DNA from: Formicarius rufipectus
Taxonomy: Eukaryota > Chordata > Aves > Passeriformes > Formicariidae
Reading direction: 5' to 3'
DNA: 64,000 nucleotides
Assembly: GCA_013399695.1 (NCBI GenBank)
Contig: VXAU01001835.1
Coordinates: 330,858-394,857 of the forward strand
Shown one piece after another: positions 12,350 through 24,700 of this stretch. How positions within the stretch are numbered: position 1 is the stretch's first letter; every line of letters begins with the position of its first letter. Below the pieces are notes generated by a model. It ran no database searches. It saw nothing but the letters and a program-made list of their open reading frames with translations, and was not told the DNA's origin. The position numbers and the translations under genes were made by a program.

Positions 12350-12649
12350 TGTTGGGGTTGATTTTAGTTTGGCTATTAAAGGGTTACACGGACATTACTG
12401 CAGGTGGATCGCAGGGAGTTTGGGAAACAGCTTGAGCAGCTTCAGCTGAACCTGATAACAGAATGTTGTGATTAGAAAGGCATGAGAGAAGGTGTGGTTT
12501 TCCCTTAAAGAAAGCATCCAATAAATGCTGAGGTTACAGAATATGTATTATCTCATTATACGCCATATAAGAATGTAATGTTATCAATCAATAAACGGAT
12601 TCTTGATCACCACCCATATTGAGAGGACAAGTCTCCCCACACCGTGACA
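12350..12649 (+). mobile_element. solo LTR of an endogenous retrovirus
   Basis: A 300-bp element starts TGTTGGGG, ends GTGACA, and so has TGT...ACA termini. It is flanked by a perfect 6-bp direct repeat CCTCCC (12344-12349 and 12650-12655). Inside, in order, are a TATA-like TATAAG at 12566-12571 and an AATAAA at 12590-12595, the expected U3-R layout on the plus strand. No internal retroviral coding sequence is attached, so it is a recombined solo LTR. A 6-bp duplication fits class II (alpha/beta-like) avian elements. That class assignment is inference. Confidence 0.85.
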
Positions 12650-12655
12650 CCTCCC

Positions 12656-15600
12656 CACTCTCAAAATTTTGTTTTCACATTGCATTTCTCTCAGCATGTC
12701 TCAAGCACTGACCCATGCCTTTTACACTTCTCCAGGACTTCAATGCTTTAGCACAGTCAATGCTTCAAGTAGATCTCCATCAAGAACCACTGATAAACTG
12801 CAGTCTTTTGCCACCACAAGATGACAGCCTCCTTCAAAAAAAATCCCAGTATTTTCTCAACTGTAACTCCAGTGGCAAATATCTCTCATTAACATCTCCT
12901 TTTACTTCCTTCCAAGTATCAGTTTTATTTGGGTGACTCTTCCATCTCTCTGCAGTAAGAAAGGGTTCAAAAGTAGAACAACCAAAACTGTATTGGAGAT
13001 GGGGAGTGTTATGCCAGCCAAGAATTTCTGAGAGGACCTCAGTTTTCCAGCAAACCCAGAGAGAAGTATCAGAAGCTTGACTGAAGGGATTGTTGTGAAT
13101 ACAGACCAACTGCATTGGTACAGTTTATTTATGTACAGATACAACAGCTCTGGAAATTTCTTCTTCTGTTGTTGCTGATGTTTTGGTTTGTTCTTCTTGC
13201 TCTTCTATAAATCCACTAATCACTACAGCAGAGTTCTGTTGCAGTGCTCTTGTGCTGGAAGGAGTGGAGGGAAAAGTTGGAGCTACAGAGAAACAAAAAC
13301 CTAGATCCTCATTCATCTGGCAGACTTGAGTTCATTTTCATTTGGCCCATATTTAGAATGCAGGTGGCATTTTTGACCATCTTTAGTCTATAGCCAAGGA
13401 GGCATCATGGATAGGACTGAGTTTTAAGAGTGTTTTTGAACTTGGACATAGACTGGCTTGCCTGAATTATTCTTACTACAGGAGAAGACAAACTTAGCAA
13501 CAACACTGCTACAGAAATTAGTTCAGGGAACAGACGTACTAGCACCTCTCTCTGTTAACAAGAAAAACAGGAGTTTCCCCTTGCAGCACAGCAGTATGAG
13601 TTGAGTCAGATAAGATGGTTTGCAAAAACATTACTAGGGATAAAAGGGAAAGTTTAATATGAGTTATTAAACAGGCTGTTTCATAGAAAAAAATAGTAAA
13701 TAGGTTAATTCTATGAGAGGAAAAGTGACTTCATAAGTCATCATAGCAGTAGAAGCATTGATAGTGTCAATCTCACACTTTAAAGACTCTGTTAACCAAC
13801 TTCTTTCTTACAGAACTTCAGACTGCATTTTTATTTTATCATTTTCTGGCTACACTGCCCTTTTCCTACCACATTTTTCTTGCCTTTCAAGAATGGAGAA
13901 GGCAGGTGCCAAAAGTAAATTCCTAATCTTTTGAAGGACATTTCCAGAAGTCTACACCAGCAACCACACTTAATGTCAGCTTTAAAAACTCACTTATGTA
14001 CATGGTATTAATGCAGTATCCCTAAACTTTGAATGTAGTGAGTGACATTTGCTAACCTTACCCCTTGGCTACAGGTAGGACTAAGGTTTCTTCTGTGCCC
14101 TGTTCTCCAAGATTTCCAGCCATAGTCCATTGACAACTTGCTCAATGTTTTAGGCTTTCATTAACATTTGGTTTCTTTAGTCTCAACTCTGCAATCCAAG
14201 GTGCTTTAAGCTGCCTTTTTTTTAATTATTTTTTTAGGAAAATCGTGCACAGCCTACTTGAATACACACTTCAGTTTAAGGAGGTAGAGCTAAAAGGCAC
14301 TTCTGGCAGCAATAGCTTGATCACACTTCACTTAAATGTTTAATTTTGTATGTTTATTTTATACATATAAATGTATTTGTCTCCCTGAGAAACAACAAGA
14401 ATTATATGAAAGTTATTAATAGAGTTATTTCTCTCCAAGGGGAAAAGGATAATTAACTAATTAAAATAATAATTTTAAGTAAGGGAATAATTTAGAATCC
14501 ACCGTGCCCCTTGAGTCAGAATTGCTTATTGAATTTCCTTGCCCCTATTCTCTTATTGGAGATATTATCTGCTATAATACTTCTCCTCAAGAGACAGCAC
14601 AAGATTTGTCAAGAGTTATACAGAGACAGAGCAGAAGTGGGTTTGGCCTCTAGCTACACTAGACCCTAATCAAATAGTTTCACTTAAAATGAAACCGAGT
14701 TCACATAATTTATTTAAAGGCCTAGTAGTATAAGAGCTATGTTATGTTTTCACCTTATTGCCTTTGCTAACAAAGTAATTTTAAGCAACTCACTCCCATC
14801 AGGGAGAAATTCATTCATTTAAGGATTACCAGAGAAAGAGTACTTTCTCAAAGTATTTCATTAAACACCACAACTGTTTTCTACAGCAAAATTATACAGA
14901 CAGAACATGATCTATGAAAATCATAAGGTTAAAACAAAACATCTGTGCTGCAAAGCTAAAGAAAGGTACAACAGAAGCTCTGAAGCCTCGTGCTAAATAC
15001 ACACAAACAAATAAACGACGGGAACTTACAGAATCCAGATCTTCTATCACAACAAACAGTGGCCGTCTCCTCCACAACTATCCCTTTAATCGAGATCCCT
15101 CAGAAGACCACACTCCTTCTACTATTGTCCTTTTTGTCCCAAAACCACTTCCCGTGCAGCTTTGCTTTTATCTGTTTGTCAATCAGTGGAATCTAATGAG
15201 TTCATGCATACCAATCAAGGTGTTAAATTAAAGACAGGTGTGCTAAAAGTGACACACTAATGGAATTAATGCAACTCATGAGGCTGGGAATTGGCTGGTA
15301 ACTTCCAAAACATGTTATGCCTATGCTCCAATTCAGTAAGGCACTGAATCCCTGCAGCCCTCGTGCAGCCGGAGGGATCTGTGCTATTTTTCCTGGTTGG
15401 TTTTGACATGCAGCCTCACACACTGTGTGCTTTAAGAGTTCAATGGCATAAAGACCTGGACACTTATGGCAAGATATATATTGAAGGAAATGTCCTCATT
15501 TTACTGCTGCAGAAATACCACTCCCATTAGTGCCCGATTCCGGTTGTGTTAGAGGCAGGGCACACATACAGTGAAAGAAAACTGGAACTTTTTCTTCCTT

Positions 15601-16223
15601 TGCCTTCCTCAGTCCTAAGCATTGTTTCTGGGTGGAGGCAATGCACAGCTCATCCCACTTTTGCTGCCAAAAAGGTGCTGTCTAGTCATGATCTTCCTCT
15701 AGTCCCCAGGCCTGGCTTTGCTTCAATGACTGAGAGATCAAAAATTACAACTAGTTACTGCAGGTCATGAAATATGGACAAAGTAATGTGCCTCATATAA
15801 AATAATTGAAAATATAATAAATCAGTCTAAAAACAGTTGAGTTTCCACACTACTGCACTGTATGAATGACCTGTCCTGTACCTGGGGGTGATCTCCTTGT
15901 ATCAGGTCAGCCAAACAATAGCTCCACTAGTCCTTGATGGCCTGCCAGTGCTGGGGGCATAGCTTTCCAGTGGTCAGACTCTTCCACTGATGCCAGTGCT
16001 GATGATGGAGTAACTAGTCTGTCTACTGGACTTTCTTCAAATTTACACCAGCACAATGGAGACCAAGATGCCAATGTATGTCAGTGCACAAAACAAGCCT
16101 TTGCAAGACTTTCTGAGGTGCCACCTTCTGATCGCTGATCGGAACAGGTTAGAGTGCCTGTTTGCAGCCAGGGTCCTCACATTTACATCACCTCCCTTTG
16201 CACTGACCATTGTTTTCTCACTG
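12656..16223. other. intergenic, possible unrecognised exons on the minus strand
   Basis: No known gene family is recognisable. A minus-strand exon-like segment (13125-13282) and a compatible minus-strand splice donor at 15029 are described as findings. The remainder is AT-rich and featureless. Confidence 0.4.
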
Positions 16224-16231
16224 TATATAAA
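16224..16231 (+). promoter_or_regulatory. TATA box of the second MSMB gene
   Basis: TATATAAA lies 52 bases upstream of the ATG at 16276. It predicts a transcription start near 16253-16257 and a very short leader of about 20 bases, which would still include an upstream ATG at 16268. Confidence 0.65.
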
Positions 16232-16275
16232 TAGACACTACCCCTCATTATTAAATGTGTGTGGGCCATGCAAGT

Positions 16276-16278
16276 ATG
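16276..16278 (+). CDS. MSMB-like coding exon 1 (start codon only)
   Basis: The ATG is the last codon of exon 1, followed by donor GTAAGT at 16279. The context GCAAGTATG has A at -3. An upstream ATG at 16268 opens a three-codon frame that ends on a TGA made across the splice junction. Confidence 0.82.
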
Positions 16279-18506
16279 GTAAGTTAACAGTTTTATGTGT
16301 GTTAGAATTTTGGAAAAAAATAATTTTAAAGAAAGATTCTTGTTTCTTTTTTAGAAATTCTTGCTGTTTTTCTCCTTGATCCTTCTCTTCTCAAGGACTC
16401 TATGTGTTACTCGCTGTTACCTTAGACCAGCCACCAAATATGGTAAGAATGGCAAATATATTAGACATCCCTGAAACATTAATTCAGAGAGTCAAAGCTT
16501 TTTTTTTTCCCTTAGAAGTGTTGGAATAGTATAATCTGTACTTTGCTGAGGAATGATCCAAACAGCTGCATACTCAGCAAAACCCACCTAGAAGCGTTTC
16601 TGGACAGAGAAAGACTGTATCCTGTTCCATAATTACCCTCTTTGCTTATGTATAACTGAGGGACTTGCCCATGTGGCAAAAAACCCCATGTACTGTTAAG
16701 TAGCATTGATTAAAATAAAGGGGGTACCTGGCACTAAATTCAAAGCAAAGACAATACAGCTGGTGTTTAGATTCAGTTTAGTAAGCAAGTTGAACCCTCA
16801 TAAGAAGTGGGAAGGAAGGAGTGAGAAAATAAAGTCTAGACCTGTAGTGTTGAATATGAGAAGGAGTAGAAAGATCCTACTGTAGCCACAAGCTAAGGTG
16901 TTTTTCTGATCCATTGTAATAGCAGAATAATGTATCTTTGGTATGTGGTTCCTACAATTTTATGCCATGTAACACAGTCATGTACACTACAGGAGCATGG
17001 TATCTTCTCTGAAGCACTGGGTTAGACTCTTCCCTGGTGTGACTCTATGGAAATCAGTGCTTTGACTGCTAGTCCACAAACTCAGAAGACCATGTTCTAT
17101 GTCAATTGATATAGTGACTATCATTTTTCTGGTGTGTACGCACAGGGTGCCTTTCAAACAGAAACCTTTATGTTTTTGGTGCGGTGTGGAAGAATGAAGA
17201 TTGTTTCCAATGCAGATGCAAGACAACTGCAATGATTTGCTGCAGCTTGTAAGTTGACCCAAATTTTTGTTTCCTTATTCAGGAAGTCATTTAAATATTT
17301 AGACTTAAAAATCCTCACTGAAAACATGCAAAGAAATTTCATACTAATGTGAGCGAAACTCCTTTTCCTTTTTCCCAATTAGTACTAATCATGACTGACA
17401 GAATAATTTGGCTACCACACAGATTCTTTTTGGGAAGAAAAAAAATTAAAACTGTTAGGGTCTTTCCAGCACACAGCTCTTCTGCACCACCTTCTTTTGA
17501 TTCAGACACTAACTGGGTGTATGGTTCCCTTTAGCCTCTGTTTTCTTGTTGCTTCAATTCATCAGTTTGTCTCCAGATACCTAAACACCCCACACCACAC
17601 ATACCTGTGGGCTTCTGTAGCTCTCTGCCAAGCTAGCCTGTCTTCAAACACCTATTCAAACCAAAGCTGTTTCACACCCTTCCCATGTTGCCAAGAGCCC
17701 ACACTTACTCCTTATCAGAACAGGACATACACGTGCTGCTCTGATAATTTGCTGTCTGACATGTTCCTGCCTCATAGATGGCAGATGACTCATCAAGAAG
17801 ACCTGTGTCTTCCTGAATATAGTGATGTGAACTGATCACCTCACCAGAAGGCTACAAAAATTCTTTTTAAGATGAGGGAGAAAGAGTCCCATAAATGACT
17901 TATGAGGAAGGCAACAACCCAAGGAACTCTTGATGGGAAAAATTTCTGGTTTTTCTCATCCATAGGAGGGAGGCAGTTGGCCAGTGCTGAAAAGAGGCTC
18001 AGATGGGAGGTATTCATGATGGGATGATTCAGCACTCTTTAAATTGTTTGTTATTATCAAGAAAGTTTTTGCTTTAATAGGGAAGACAGAATTGATTCCT
18101 ATTTTGTTTCTGTGTAGAATTTATGCCAATCCCTAACAGAATGACCAGTGGGAACTGCATTTAAACAAGAACAAACATTGGGAAATCAATTCATCTGTTA
18201 AAAGCCAGGGTCAGGGGCTCTATTCCTACTATGGTAATCCATAGCATTTGTTATGTATATCCATGAGCCAAATGGATCCATGATATAACTTGCTTTAGGA
18301 TGGCTGTAGCTCAGCAAGCATCCTTCTAAATCCATGTCTCAGCTGCTGATTTTCTCTTTGTTTTTCTCAATTACAGGGTTCCAATACCCAAGAACTATGA
18401 CAGGGTGAACTGTGTCGGCCTATTCCACAAACAAAGCTGTTCCATCCGAGTGGTGAAGAAGACTAATCCTGACATAAGTTGCAAAGTCTACAACGGAATT
18501 GGTTAA
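16276..18506 (+). CDS. beta-microseminoprotein-like protein, second paralogue, 4 exons
   Basis: Complete gene; coding exons join 16276-16278, 16355-16442, 17146-17248 and 18377-18506, giving 107 residues. Exon count, phases and the isolated ATG exon match the first MSMB gene, so this is a tandem duplicate about 9 kb downstream on the same strand. Residues 1-20 are a hydrophobic signal peptide (MKFLLFFSLILLF...). The mature part has the canonical ten cysteines at 22, 32, 50, 53, 55, 62, 63, 77, 86 and 100, including CxxCxC (CFQCRC) and the CC pair, plus Trp45 and NYDR at 71-74. The loop between the first two cysteines is about six residues shorter than in the first paralogue, and overall identity is low outside the cysteines. 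It is a secreted MSMB-family protein; its specific function is unknown. Intact splice sites and frame argue for a working gene. Confidence 0.92.
16355..16442 (+). CDS. MSMB-like coding exon 2
   Basis: The acceptor is tttcttttttag and the donor is GTAAGA at 16443. The 88 bases encode the signal peptide and the mature start with Cys22. Intron 1 is only 76 bases. Confidence 0.9.
17146..17248 (+). CDS. MSMB-like coding exon 3
   Basis: The acceptor is acgcacag and the donor is GTAAGT at 17249. The 103 bases carry Cys32, Trp45, the CFQCRC motif and the Cys62-Cys63 pair. Confidence 0.92.
18377..18506 (+). CDS. MSMB-like coding exon 4 with stop
   Basis: The acceptor is caattacag. The 130 bases encode NYDR, Cys77, Cys86 and Cys100, ending at TAA (18504-18506). 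The exon length is identical to that of exon 4 of the first paralogue. Confidence 0.92.
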
Positions 18507-18755
18507 GACCACCTGATGTATTTGTCCCCTTTCACACCTACGCAAGAAGTTGAATACGTTCTGGATCTCTTGTTTAGAGGAAAGCAGCAAGCAGCATGGT
18601 TTCAGGAGCAATGAGTTTGTCTCATGCCTTTCACAGTTCTAATTGTGCCATATCTATCTCATTTCTGACACTAGGTGGTTTGTCTTACACACATTTGTAA
18701 CCACGCTTTACCACACATATCTTTGTCGCTTTTTTCCTGTTAGGATCCAGAGTTA

Positions 18756-18761
18756 AATAAA
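18756..18761 (+). terminator. polyadenylation signal of the second MSMB gene
   Basis: An AATAAA lies 250 bases past the stop codon, followed by T-rich sequence. It is the first consensus hexamer downstream. Confidence 0.6.
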
Positions 18762-21700
18762 TTTTCACATACATCAAATCACTGCTTTTCTTTCTAAGTC
18801 ATCACTGATTGGTCTTATTGAAAACAGAAGTATTCATGGTGTGTATAAATGTAAACCTAATTATTGATTTGGAAATTGTTTAGCTTTAAAACTAACAGGT
18901 ATTATATAAATTGTTTCCAGACAAAGGAATTCATTAAGCTATTACAATTATTATCCCTTCAAGGACATGTATACTAGAAGAATGGGATGAAACAAAAGAG
19001 AAAACAGCCCCTTGAAAGCCTCATCCCACCTTGGTGCCTTATGTAGGTCAATCCATTACTGCAGGTGCACAAGGGAACATATTCTCCAGGAGATGACTGG
19101 TATATTACAAAAAAAGGCAATCCCATACCTGAGAGTCCAAGCTACTGCAAAGAAATGCCATATAAATAACTCTGTAGCTTTCCATACTGAGGTAGAATTT
19201 CCTGCAATAATCTTGTTTGGATCAAAGTCCACTGACAAACAACTCTTTGAAAGCTGTTTATATAGAAAATCTACACTATAAATCACATTTAGCTGTAGAC
19301 TTCAGGCACTATACTGTGCCTGGTACAAAGTCCACAGAAGTAGTTAATTTGAGGAATATCCTACAAAACCTATTTACACAATATTAAGAGCAATTATAAA
19401 AAGAGCACTGCACAGTTTAAAAGGCTCAGATAAGTAATTTGAGTGCGTTCAGTTTATTCAACCCTGACATCATAGCTTTTTTCTTCGTCTGCCTTGCCTC
19501 TACCTTGCTGAAGTACACTGTAATTAAACTGATAGAAAAAAACCCCTTCTTTCAATATCTGTTGTGGGAAACCACAGTCACTTTTCAAAACCACAATCTA
19601 TTTTCAAGTGTGGTGCTGAGATCATGAAAGTAGAAAACCTGCACATAATAAGGAAAACAGCCTACTAATTACTAGCAGAAAACCCATCCATGGCAGTCAA
19701 CAAGGTAATTCTAAGAAGCAATTTGAATGAGAATTACAATTGTAGCCTCTTAATTCTTTGGACCTTGGGGTTAGTTAGAGCTGGCTAGTAGCAGGTCTCT
19801 GATGAAATCCCTCTATGCCTACCTGGGCATAATGGAGTGGGCATCACTGCGTCTGGCTGTGACTCTTTCAGTCTGTGAGGAACAGACCGTGGAGGGGCAC
19901 TCATTTCTCTCCTTGGGGAGGGTGGGTCAGGGGATTTCTCCCAGTTATATATACACGTACACACAAATGTATGTCTGTATATATGGAGGTAGATGTAGAT
20001 ACGTATACAAGGGACTGTGCTACCAGCTTCCTAAATGCTAGATGCATTTATAAGGGCCTGTCTAGGTCACCCTGAGTAATGGATATACTTTTCTGAAGGC
20101 CTGAACATCACTCAAGCAGTTCAGAAAAATTCCTAGGAAGGTACATCTCTTTCATAGCTCCCTCTCTGAAATCAAGGTTATGAGCAAATTCAGGATGGCT
20201 GATAATGATTAAAATATTCTGCTTCAGAAAGAGGTAGAGATTCTGACAAAATAAAGCCAAACCAAACTTACACAAAATACCTACAAGGATGCCATGTAGC
20301 CCTGATAAGCTCAGCATACACATGGACTATGTACAGTTCCATGGTACATTTTCTCCACAAGCTTTTGTCATCAAGTACCTAGTACTATTCTTTGTGGATA
20401 CTGTTTGCTCACTGTTTAGTAGTGCCAGAGAGAGCAGGATTCCAGACACTGGAACACAATTAGATTTGCTAAATGTGCTGTAGGAGAGTTGGCCTCTGAA
20501 TTTTCCTGCTTAGAGAAAAGGAAGAGATAGAGTATCAGGGCTGCATCAAGGAAGGTTGATACTGCTGCAGATTCGACACAGGAGCGCTGGAGGAGACCCT
20601 CAAGGCATCCAGAGTGCAGCTGTATTCCCACTGTTGTGACAATCCTGCAACTCCCAGGGAAACACTTAATTGCGTCCAATGAATGTTTGTCAGTAGAGGC
20701 CTTGCAGGAAGGAATTATTTGGCCAGAGCAGAGAGGACTATTTCCTCATGCACCCCCTTGAAATATGTTGTCTCCTTGGAGTCCAGCTGTGTTTTGTAAC
20801 TAACTGCAGAAAAAGCAGAACAGTTCCCCAGTGCCTCCTCAGAACAGGAACACATGTTGTGGATAGAGAACAGGAGCAAGGCTTCTTACTGCTCTGTGGG
20901 AAGTAGGACAGCCCCATGCCATGCCAGCTACAGATTCTTTGCTCCATTCTCTATCAACAGCAAACTAGGGCTGGTCCATTGGCAGCACTTGACTAGCAGT
21001 AGTTGCGACTACAGCACTCCCACACTGCTTCTCAGCAGCAAGTGTCCTGCATAGAGGAATTTCCATTCTTATGCACACTCATACAAATACTTTTTGTGCA
21101 TTTTGCAAGTCTTAATGGGTTGGGTTCCTCATAGAGACTCTCTACAGATAAATGTTCGGTAGTCCCCATTGGAAAGTGAAACATGGCCCGATTCAAAACA
21201 GCCAAATTGAGTTCAGCAAGGTGCTGAACCAAGCCTAGAACACTCACGTGAGGGAATTTGCATCTGCATCTTTGTCTTGCTGCTGTTCTTGCTCCCAGCT
21301 TGCTCTGGTAGGGTCCTCTCTACGCTACAGTCCGGGCAACTACTGCATGGCAGCTCCAGCCCCATCACACCTCTTGACTTACACTCAGTGGCTGCTGTAT
21401 GCAAGTCCCAGCTACATGAATGAGTGTGGGGTTGGAATGACCCAACTCCTTCTCCCACATTGGCTTATTAATAGTGAGCCTTTTAACCCTGCAGTCCGGG
21501 TATGATGGAAATGGAAATGATGGAAAGAATATGTGTGTAATAGGACTCTAATTCAGCTCCACTGACCTCATCAAAAAAGGCCAGAACCTTGCTACAGCAA
21601 TTCATCCTAAAAAACTGTCATGAACAAAGTCCCAGATGCCACAGCAAGATATTGGTGGTTTGTTCATTTCCTGATCCCTGGGTGGCAGAGCCCTGGACAG

Positions 21701-24700
21701 TGTTTCAGAACCAGTGATACAGCTTTTTTTCATTCACTTTAAGAAGAAAGCAGGTGCTAAATTGCTAGTTTACAGGCTCTGCCAAAATGTCTGAATTGAG
21801 AGAAGAAAAGTGGCACAATATCTCTTTAAATGTCTGGAAGGTGTAGAGATAAGGTTGGCTAAGGAATGCTACAAGCTGATGGGGACAGGCCAACAGCTAC
21901 ATACAAATCAAAATATCCCTCAGGAAAAGGACTGTCTGTTTCCTAATTTTTTCCCCCCCTTTCTTTAATGTTTTGAATAGCAAAACAAATAAACATGTAA
22001 TAAATAAATTAAGAAAGAAACAGAAGTGAACAGGCCAGCCAAATAAATAATTTTGGCTTCCCTGGCTCGAGTAAGGTAGAAAAAATCTTCTACTTCTTAT
22101 GAACATGGTCAGAGGCTCAAGATCTGTGTGGGCTGATGCCTTCTCAGTCAGAACACAGGCTTCATGTCCCTTTCCCTAACCAGATTGGAAAGTTTATCTC
22201 CTGAGGTGTCTGGGTAAAAGGGAAATGTTGGGATGTGAGGTGCTAGTTCAAACTAGTTCATCAATAAAAATAGTCTTCTCTGAAAAGAAGACTAGGAAAA
22301 AATAAGTAACACAAAATAAGAAGCAGCTCAAGCACCCCCCGAAGAAAACTCAGTAACTGAGGGCATCTCTCCAGCTTACACCATTCATTATGCAGATTCC
22401 AGTCTTGTGCTTCCAAGCATCATGAGATATGAGAAATGTCAAAATAACCTATATTCTTACTTCTGCTTTGATTCTCTAATCATGAAAGATGTCTGCTAAG
22501 CTCTTGAAGTAGATGATCAGATCTTTAATAGCTGGTACCAGAAAAAATGAAAGAAAAATTGTTTTCATAGTTAATTTAGTTGATAAGTTCTTGCACTTGC
22601 TTTGATTTTGAAATGTTTGATTTCTGTTGACATACTGCAAGCCTACAAATGAAAACATCTATTTGCTACAACTACTTATCACAACTATAGAAGGGCTCCA
22701 GAATAGGATTAGCCACTGGACTAATTAAGTATCTGACTGTAGCTTAAAATTCACTTTAAGTAAAGACCAAAATTAGGTTATTCTAATATAGCCCTTGGAA
22801 ATACTCTGTGTATTCTCCCAATGCAAGAGAAAATTTTGCAACTCTGATTTCTGCCTTGGTTTTTCATGAGAAAATACTGGGGGGAGGGGGCAGGGCGAGG
22901 AATCAAAAAACCCCAAGACTTTGGCAAATCATTTTTTTCTCTGTTTCCAACTTTCTCAGAGCTCTTATATTTCTGAGTTCTGTGACTGAGTAACAGTGTG
23001 CCTCTTTCCGTTTAACAGTCTGAGGACTTGTAGCCTGCACCCTTCTCAAAAAATCTGTCAGTGTTGCAATGGAAAAACTGAGAGAACTGGCAACCTTTTC
23101 ATAAAGATGAGTCAAAATTCTCTTCGAGCCTTACAGAAATCTTTCCTCAGCAAGGAGAACAGGATTAGGTTCTGGTCCTGTATTTTGTCACTTTGCTTTC
23201 AGTCAAGATCACACTCGTGCAGCAGGGGCTCACGCTGTGCCACAAGACGCCTCATAGTCCTTTTGGTTACTGCTCCGCCCAAGTATCCCCAGAATTTGTA
23301 TATTCATACAACAGCAGAGGGAGCCAGAACTTCAAAGTCAGACCATAACCGTAAAGCAGAATTCATTGGCTAAATTGAAGGGAGGGAAAGAAAGAGGGTG
23401 AGAGAGAAAGGGGGAGAGATGCCATTCAAATTACCTTCAGAAACAGCGAGGAGAGCTTCTCCCCTGGATTGCTAGGGTACAGAAGATCTTACTGCACTAC
23501 TACAACATTCTTTCTTTCTTCCAGAATAGAAATGTGCATCAATAGCCGTGATTCTATCCGTCAGTAATAGGTAAGAATTTTCTAAATTATCTATTTCAGA
23601 CTGTCCACAGCTCAGAGCTGTTTATTAAAGATATCATTTATTATTGTTAAAAAAGTATGTGACTGATAAATGAATACAGTCTGACTTGTCCTGAAAGGCT
23701 CAATCCTTGCATCTACTGAGCAGAGCTTTTCAACCTTTCAGGATGCAAGGGGGAGATGGCAGCGGCTTGGGAGATCCTTGGGGTTCAGCTGTAGTCTCTT
23801 CAACCCTGAAGTGTGACAGAAAGCTTTCCTGATTATCACTGGTCACTGGAAACATTTATCTCCCAGTCCCTGAGACTTCTTGTTCCTCACCCAACCCATG
23901 CAGTTTCTGATAGTACTCTCCAGATACTATCACATCCCTCTCCAGATATTCCTAACTGGCTGTCTGCTAAGGTGCCCATTGCAGTTTTATGGATTCACCA
24001 CTTCCTTTTGTGAAGATCACTTTTGTAAAAGTGCATTTTTTTTTCTCTTGAGCAGTGAACATGTCACAATGGCCTTTACTCTTAAGAAATCAGGGACTAA
24101 CTGCTGTTCTCCAGTCTGCTGACCCGTCAGTCACATTTCACTTTTGTGAGCTGGCTCCATGGCTTTAGTTAGGTTGTTATGAATTTAACCAGAAAATAGA
24201 AAGTTGGAGTAGAAGCTTTTGTAAAACTTCCTGCTTTCTACAGAATCAGAGAAGATTGACTCATAACAGAACCTCATAACCTCTAGAGGGTTTCCTTCTG
24301 AGAACATGCAGATGTGAGAGGGGGGGAAAGTATTCATCTTTCTGAATATTTATATCACATCCCAGTTTTGTAGACTTGTAACAGATTAATATACACAAGT
24401 TTTTCTATACCCTAATTATGCAGGTTTTAGAAATTTTTATCATATACAGCTTTTTCAATGACCTAAGATAGGTGCTCCCAAATTTTTGCATAACAGAGTT
24501 AATAAAAGGTGAAGAGTCCACCATTAAATTTTATTGTACCAAATTCCTTATGGATTTAACATTGCTATGGGATGTCTGTGTTTACTCAGTGGCATGTTTC
24601 CTCTTCTAGTTAAGTGTTGCCTTCCTGGTAAGCTGTAAGAACAGCTGAATTACTTTCAACTGTTCTTTAATGTGTAAGGCTGAACAGGGCAAATTTATTT

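Noticed and set aside
21248..21505. Hydrophobic Leu-rich run resembling a signal peptide (IFVLLLFLLPACSG) near 21268-21310
   Set aside because: It has no in-frame ATG, no acceptor in the right phase, and no cysteine pattern or MSMB-like exon after it.
22996..23373. 125-codon open frame on the plus strand
   Set aside because: No recognisable motif. Cysteines are irregular, and it does not match the MSMB exon structure.
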